NCBI GenBank assembly: GCA_036733985.1 | Contig: DAIMZM010000056.1 | Span: 1-16,419 of the forward strand | Origin: DAIMZM01 sp036733985 | Lineage (GTDB): Bacteria > Bacillota > Dehalobacteriia > UBA4068 | Length of the DNA: 16,419 nt | Direction: 5' to 3' | Shown: piece after piece, positions 12,312 through 16,419 of the stretch | Numbering within the stretch: position 1 is the first letter of the stretch | How the letters are laid out: the number at the start of each line of letters is the position of its first letter | Notes under the pieces: model-generated | Seen by the model: the letters and a program-made list of their open reading frames with translations, nothing else | Database searches by the model: none | What the model was told of the DNA's origin: nothing | Made by a program: the position numbers and the translations under genes

Positions 12312-13121
12312 ATGCTGAATCTGATGTTTGCCACATACCGCAAAAACCGCATCGCCATCAAAAGGGCCTTGCCGGTTTCCTTTTTTCTGTCCCGGGTCTT
12401 TGGCGGCGTTTTCGCCATCATCTTCCCTTATTTTGTTTACCATTATTTTCTCCGGGGCAGCCTGAGCCCGGAATTTGCCGCCTATGCCAACGGCGCGGAT
12501 TATCTGACCTATATCGTGCTGGGCGCTGCCCTGAATGTGCTGGCCGTGGCCACCTTAATGAATATCGGCCGGGCCCTGATCACGGAAATGCGCGAAGGCA
12601 CCCTGGAGATATTCCTGATCTCCCCGGCTTCCCGGGGCGGCTATTTTTTAGGCTGCCTGCTGGAACAAACCAGCCGGGCCCTGCTGGAATTTGCCGTGGT
12701 GCTGCTGGCGGGCCGGCTGCTGGGGGCCAAGCTCACCCATCTGTTGACTTGGGAAGCCCTGCTGGCCATCTTCTTGGCCATGTTCAGCTTCTTCTGCCTG
12801 GGCCTGACCCTTTCCGCGATCATGCTCCGCACCCGGGATACCTATATCAGCCAAAACACCCTGTTTACCACCATGACGCTGCTCTGCGGCGTCATGTACC
12901 CCCTGGAATACCTGCCTTTGCCTCTGCAAAAGCTGGCGCAGATCTTCCCCCTGACCCCGGCGGCGGCCCTGTTCCGGGCCGTGGTGATCCAGGGCCGGGC
13001 CTTGGCGGACAATCTGGGCCTGTTGCTGCAGATCTGCCTGCTCTGCCTCATTTACGCCCTGGTCGGCCTGGTCTGGTTCCGTAAGCTGGAACGGACCCTG
13101 GTGGAGCGCTTGTTTAGCTGA
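12312..13121 (+). CDS. ABC-2 type transporter permease (first of pair)
   Basis: A 269-aa membrane protein with about six hydrophobic segments (near residues 24-45, 64-82, 115-136, 149-173, 182-198 and 236-258), the layout of ABC-2 exporter permeases. The cytoplasmic loop EMREGTLEIFLISPASR (92-108) is the E-x-x-x-G-T-L-E coupling motif of this family. The late hydrophobic stretch with GVMYPLEYLPLPLQ and a following LTP matches the family's conserved end. It is first in a three-gene operon with an ATPase and a second permease that has the same loop at the same position. The ATG at 12312 has only a G-rich stretch as a site, so initiation may be weak; an ATG at 12324 is the alternative. Substrate unknown. 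Confidence 0.85.
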   Translation: MLNLMFATYRKNRIAIKRALPVSFFLSRVFGGVFAIIFPYFVYHYFLRGSLSPEFAAYANGADYLTYIVLGAALNVLAVATLMNIGRALITEMREGTLEIFLISPASRGGYFLGCLLEQTSRALLEFAVVLLAGRLLGAKLTHLLTWEALLAIFLAMFSFFCLGLTLSAIMLRTRDTYISQNTLFTTMTLLCGVMYPLEYLPLPLQKLAQIFPLTPAAALFRAVVIQGRALADNLGLLLQICLLCLIYALVGLVWFRKLERTLVERLFS

Positions 13122-13143
13122 AGCCGGTTATTAAGGAGGCGCT

Positions 13144-14154
13144 ATGGATCAGCTGGTTGCCGAAAACCTCTATAAGACCTATCATACCAAGGAAAAGGCC
13201 GGTTTCCTCAAACCGAAGAAGCGCAGGGTAGTGGAAGCGGTGCGGGGCATCAGCATGACCATCCCCAAGGGGCGGATCATCGGCCTGCTGGGGGTGAACG
13301 GGGCGGGCAAGACCACCACCATCCGCATGCTCTGTTCCATGGTGTCCCCCACCAGCGGCAGCATCCGCATCGACGGCGTGGACGGGGTGAAAAACAGCCT
13401 GCAGGTCAAGGGCAGGCTGAATATGATCACCGGCGGCGAGCGCAATCTCTATTGGCGGCTCACCGCCCGGGAAAACCTGGCCTATTTCGGCAGGCTTTAC
13501 GGCTTGAGCGGCGCTGAACTGAAGCGGCGCAGTCAAACCCTGCTGGACATGGTGGGGCTGACGGAAGCGGCGGATCTGCCGGTGGAGCGCTACTCCAAGG
13601 GCATGAAGCAGCGCTTGCAGATCGCCAGGGGCCTGATCAATGATCCCGCCTACCTGTTCCTGGACGAGCCCACCTTAGGCCTGGACGTGCTGATCGCCAA
13701 GGAGATGCGCCAGTATATCGCCGGCCTGGCCGCGGAGCAGCATAAGGGCTTATTGCTTACCACCCATTATATTTCCGAGGCCGAGGCCCTCTGCGATTAT
13801 ATTTATGTGATCGATAAGGGCCTGATCATTGCCGAAGGCACCAAGGCGGAGCTGACCCGTTTGTTCCGCTCTACCAAAGCCCTCAGCGTCAGCCTGCCGG
13901 AAATCGGCCCGGAATTGCGGCAAAAGCTGGCGGACCTGGCCCAGGATCAGGCGGAGCTGCGGTTCAGCCCGGACGGCCAGGGCGGCCTGGAACTGCGCAT
14001 CGTAGGGGACAGCCGCTGCTGGCCCAGCCTGCTCAAGGCCATCGGCGACGCGGGCCTGGCTGTGGAGCATTTGCGCAGCAATGAACCGGATTTAGAGCAG
14101 GCCCTGCTTTCGATTATTGGCGATTCCCGGCACAATGGGGGGCCAAGAATATGA
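13144..14154 (+). CDS. ABC transporter ATP-binding protein
   Basis: A 336-aa ATPase of an ABC-2 exporter that powers the two flanking permeases from the cytoplasmic side. It shows Walker A GVNGAGKTT (residues 50-58), a signature in the variant form YSKGMKQRL (150-158), Walker B YLFLDEP (170-176), the D-loop LGLD and switch His208 in TTHYISEAEAL. The Q-loop region reads MITGGERNLYWRLTARENL, with Gly-Gly-Glu where a glutamine normally stands, a variant I associate with some drug- and polysaccharide-type ABC-2 ATPases. About 90 extra C-terminal residues after the nucleotide-binding domain form a possible regulatory domain. The start follows AAGGAGG with four bases of spacing, 22 bases after the first permease. 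Its stop overlaps the next gene's start by 4 bases. Confidence 0.95.
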   Translation: MDQLVAENLYKTYHTKEKAGFLKPKKRRVVEAVRGISMTIPKGRIIGLLGVNGAGKTTTIRMLCSMVSPTSGSIRIDGVDGVKNSLQVKGRLNMITGGERNLYWRLTARENLAYFGRLYGLSGAELKRRSQTLLDMVGLTEAADLPVERYSKGMKQRLQIARGLINDPAYLFLDEPTLGLDVLIAKEMRQYIAGLAAEQHKGLLLTTHYISEAEALCDYIYVIDKGLIIAEGTKAELTRLFRSTKALSVSLPEIGPELRQKLADLAQDQAELRFSPDGQGGLELRIVGDSRCWPSLLKAIGDAGLAVEHLRSNEPDLEQALLSIIGDSRHNGGPRI

Positions 14155-14963
14155 AAAAGCTATTCCTGGCGCTTCAGGCGGAGGTAGTGAAGCAGCATCA
14201 TAACAGCTTCCACTCCGCCCTGGTCTATTTTTCCCTGCTGGTCTGGCCCATCCTGGGCTTTTTCACCGTCTGGTTCACTTATAAGCCCTTCAGCCTGGGA
14301 GGCGGCGGCTGGCTGGGCATTGATACCGGGGCCAAGCTGATGGTCTTTATCAGCACCGGCTATATGGCGTATACCTGCTTTTGGGCCATGGTGCAAAGCG
14401 CCTGGCAGGCCGGGTGGCAGGAGCGGCAGTTCGGCACTTTGGAAATCGCTTTTCTGAGCCCGGCCAACCGCCTGGCCCTGCTCTATGGCCGGGCTTTGGG
14501 CGCGCTCTTGCAGGATACCTGGATGTTCCTCTGCTTCTGCGTCTTCATCCTCATCTATGCCGGGGATCTGGGCTGGCCCATCCTCTGGCAGCTGCCCCTG
14601 GTGTTCCTGATCCTGATCATTTCCGCCACGGTCTGGGGCGGCCTGATGAACGCCCTGTTCCTCTTTTCCCGGGACGCGGAGATCGTCTATAATCTTTGCG
14701 ACGACCCCATGGTGCTGCTGGCCGGGGTGCGGGTGCCGGTGGAGGGCTTCCCCTTCTGGGCCCAGGCCCTGTCCCTGATCTTCCCCCTTACTTATTGCCT
14801 GGCCATTATCCGCCGGATCTTCGGCGGCGCGGGCTTCGGCGCTTGCCTGCCTCAGCTCTGGCGGCTTCTGGCCTGCCTGGCCCTGATGATCGGCCTGACG
14901 GTGCTGGCCATGAAAAAGGCGGAAGCCCATAACCGGGAGACCGGGGAGTTCAGCTTCTATTAA
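14151..14963 (+). CDS. ABC-2 type transporter permease (second of pair)
   Basis: A 270-aa membrane protein paralogous in layout to the first permease: about six hydrophobic segments and the loop ERQFGTLEIAFLSPANR (residues 91-107), aligned almost exactly with the loop of the other. Near the C-terminus PVEGFPFWAQALSLIFPLTY matches the conserved last-loop motif of ABC-2 permeases. Its ATG lies inside the end of the ATPase gene (ATGA overlap), so translation is coupled and the two products are probably made in equal amounts. Together the three genes look like one exporter with a heterodimeric membrane part. The cargo, for example a drug, lipid or glycan, cannot be told. A terminator follows. Confidence 0.87.
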   Translation: MKKLFLALQAEVVKQHHNSFHSALVYFSLLVWPILGFFTVWFTYKPFSLGGGGWLGIDTGAKLMVFISTGYMAYTCFWAMVQSAWQAGWQERQFGTLEIAFLSPANRLALLYGRALGALLQDTWMFLCFCVFILIYAGDLGWPILWQLPLVFLILIISATVWGGLMNALFLFSRDAEIVYNLCDDPMVLLAGVRVPVEGFPFWAQALSLIFPLTYCLAIIRRIFGGAGFGACLPQLWRLLACLALMIGLTVLAMKKAEAHNRETGEFSFY

Positions 14964-14990
14964 GAATAACGGCGGTTTGACCGCGACAGC

Positions 14991-15018
14991 AAACGCGTCC
15001 CTGGGGGGACGCGTTTTT
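14991..15018 (+). terminator. Rho-independent terminator after the ABC exporter operon
   Basis: A 10-bp stem AAACGCGTCC (14991-15000) with GGACGCGTTT (15007-15016) runs into five T. The convergent spoIVA ends 26 bases away and could use the hairpin in the other direction, though its T-run there is only three. Confidence 0.92.
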
Positions 15019-15043
15019 CCGCTGCTTCGGCTGTTGCCCTGGC

Positions 15044-16419
15044 TCAGATGATGATGCAGATGATGCCGCCGCCATTATCATTGACAATACGCTGCAGGGT
15101 ATCGGCCAGCTTTTCCCTGGCCTGCTCCGGCATGCGGTAGAGCTTGCCGGATATGCCCTCGCTGACCAGTTCGTGGAGGGATTTGCCGAAAATATTGGTG
15201 GCCCAGATCTTCTGGGGGTCATCCTCGAATTCATCCATGATGTAGCGCACCAGGTCTTCGCATTGCTTCTCCGTGCCGATCAGGGGCGTGATCTCGGTCA
15301 GCACATTGGCCCGGATAATGTGGTAGCTGGGGGCGGAAGCCCGGAGCCGCACCCCGAAATGGCCACCCTGCTTGATCAGTTCCGGTTCATCCAGGTATAG
15401 TTCATCCAGGCAGGGGTTCACCACTCCGTAGCCGCTTTCCGAAACCTCGGCCATGGCGGAAGCCATTTTCTTCCACTGCCTGGCGCCTTTGGCATATTCC
15501 CGCATCAGGGAGAGGATATTGTTTTCCCCCTGGATGGGCGCGCCGGCGTATTCGCTGAGCACCCGGTAGAACAGGCCTTCCGCCGGGGCCACGTCCACCG
15601 CGGCAGTGCCGGTGCCCAAGGCCAGCTGGGAGAGGGTGACCATGCCGGTGATATCGGGGATGCTCAGCTGTTCCAGCAGCCCGGCGATATCCCGCACTTT
15701 TTTCACATTTTCCGTGGCGTCGGTAACGCCCTGCTCCAGCCTTTGGCGCAGCCAGTGGCTGGTTTCCAGCTCCTCTACCCAGCGGGGCAGGCTGATGCTG
15801 ATCTCGGTGACGGGGAATTCATAGAGGGCCGCGTTCAGCACCGCCAGGATATCTTCCTCATCCATATGCTTGGCGTCCAGCACGATCACGGTGACCCCGT
15901 ATTGCTCCGCCAATTCATTGGCCAGCGCCTCCGCGGCTTCGCTGTCCGGTTCCGCGCTGTTGACCACGATGACAAAGGGCTTATTCAGCTCCTGCAGCTC
16001 GGTGATGACCCGCTCCGCTGCCGGGCGGTAGTTCTCCGCCGGGATATCGCCGAAGCTGCCGTCGGTCAGCACCACAATGCCGATGGTGCTGTGCTCGGTG
16101 ATCACCTTTTCCGTACCGGTTTCCGCCGCCTGCTCAAAGCTGACCGGCTCCGCATGCCAGGGCGTGGCCACCATACGGGGGCCGGTGTCGTCCTCAAAGC
16201 CCAGGGCGCCGGGGACGGCGTAGCCTACGCAGTCCACCATGCGCACCCGCATTTCAATGCCTTCACCCACCTGGATCTGGACCGCCTCGGCGGGAATGAA
16301 TTTGGGCTCCGCCGTCATCACGGTACGGCCGGAGCCGCTTTGGGGCAGTTCGTCTGTGGCTCTCTCGCGCTCATGGAAATCTTCAATATTGGGAAGGACC
16401 AATGTTTCCATAAAGCGCT
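15044..16419 (-). CDS. spoIVA: Stage IV sporulation protein A (5' end outside the window)
   Basis: ATPase that polymerises on the forespore surface as the base of the spore coat in endospore formers. About 457 residues are visible and run to the C-terminus, against 492 in B. subtilis. The visible part begins RFMETLVLPNI, matching B. subtilis KFMELVVLPNI near residue 38, so about 35 residues including the Walker A lysine lie outside. Present are DELPQSGSGRTVMTAEPKFI, the Walker B-like MVDCVGYAVPGALGFED, EHSTIGIVVLTDGSFGDI, GIKQ-type conserved LDEPELIKQGGHFGVRLRA, LIGTEKQCEDLVRYIMDEFE and the hydrophobic tail NGGGIICIII, which matches the C-terminus needed for membrane-surface anchoring. The ATG at 16411 is an internal methionine, not the start. 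Confidence 0.97.
   Translation of the reverse strand, partial: RFMETLVLPNIEDFHERERATDELPQSGSGRTVMTAEPKFIPAEAVQIQVGEGIEMRVRMVDCVGYAVPGALGFEDDTGPRMVATPWHAEPVSFEQAAETGTEKVITEHSTIGIVVLTDGSFGDIPAENYRPAAERVITELQELNKPFVIVVNSAEPDSEAAEALANELAEQYGVTVIVLDAKHMDEEDILAVLNAALYEFPVTEISISLPRWVEELETSHWLRQRLEQGVTDATENVKKVRDIAGLLEQLSIPDITGMVTLSQLALGTGTAAVDVAPAEGLFYRVLSEYAGAPIQGENNILSLMREYAKGARQWKKMASAMAEVSESGYGVVNPCLDELYLDEPELIKQGGHFGVRLRASAPSYHIIRANVLTEITPLIGTEKQCEDLVRYIMDEFEDDPQKIWATNIFGKSLHELVSEGISGKLYRMPEQAREKLADTLQRIVNDNGGGIICIII

Overview
The window comes from a spore-forming, probably anaerobic member of the Bacillota (Firmicutes). The reasons are a stage IV sporulation protein A gene at the right edge, strong AAGGAGG-type ribosome binding sites, a ribosomal-protein L21 leader before rplU, a beta subunit of the sodium-pumping decarboxylases, and a PaaK-type aryl-CoA ligase paired with an ACT-domain protein, a pairing typical of anaerobes that ferment amino acids. 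Coding sequence is clearly GC-rich by eye and promoters are AT-rich. Genus cannot be fixed from this sequence alone. Nearly all of it is ordinary chromosomal housekeeping and metabolic DNA. I see no mobile element, CRISPR array, tRNA, rRNA or phage gene.

Layout. (1) 1-1070, minus strand: an AlkA-like DNA glycosylase and a small predicted membrane or exported protein. A ribosome binding site at the very left edge suggests another minus-strand gene just outside. (2) 1160-2556, plus: argG, with a sigma-A-type promoter, a likely ArgR operator over its -35 box and a strong terminator. (3) 2585-4377, minus: a phenylacetate-CoA ligase-like gene followed by a tandem-ACT protein, convergent with argG. 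(4) 4517-5497, plus: a pyridoxal/pyridoxamine kinase as a single unit with its own promoter and terminator. (5) 5502-9115, plus: an apparent operon of gpmI, a class II aldolase and glyA. (6) 9122-9860, plus: a MobA/MocA-like nucleotidyltransferase. (7) 9915-10698, plus: rplU-rpmA behind an L21-type leader, without the prp protease gene. (8) 10728-12254, plus: a leader RNA carrying a terminator hairpin, then a 47-aa OadG-like subunit and the OadB/GcdB-like beta subunit. (9) 12256-15018, plus: an ABC exporter in the order permease, ATPase, permease. (10) 15044 to the right edge, minus: spoIVA, cut by the window end.

How the genes relate. Several units touch amino-acid metabolism: argG (arginine), gpmI plus glyA (3-phosphoglycerate and serine/glycine/one-carbon), the PLP salvage kinase (its cofactor is used by GlyA), and PaaK-ACT (aryl acids from aromatic amino acids). 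Apart from the shared operons, I cannot show that they are co-regulated. No gene-free stretch exceeds 300 bases; the longest, 10656-10893, holds a terminator, a promoter and the leader RNA.

No clearly new multi-gene system stands out. The best candidates for something undescribed are the attenuator-like leader before the sodium-decarboxylase genes, that pair's lack of any alpha or biotin-carrier partner nearby, and the ABC exporter whose ATPase lacks a normal Q-loop glutamine.
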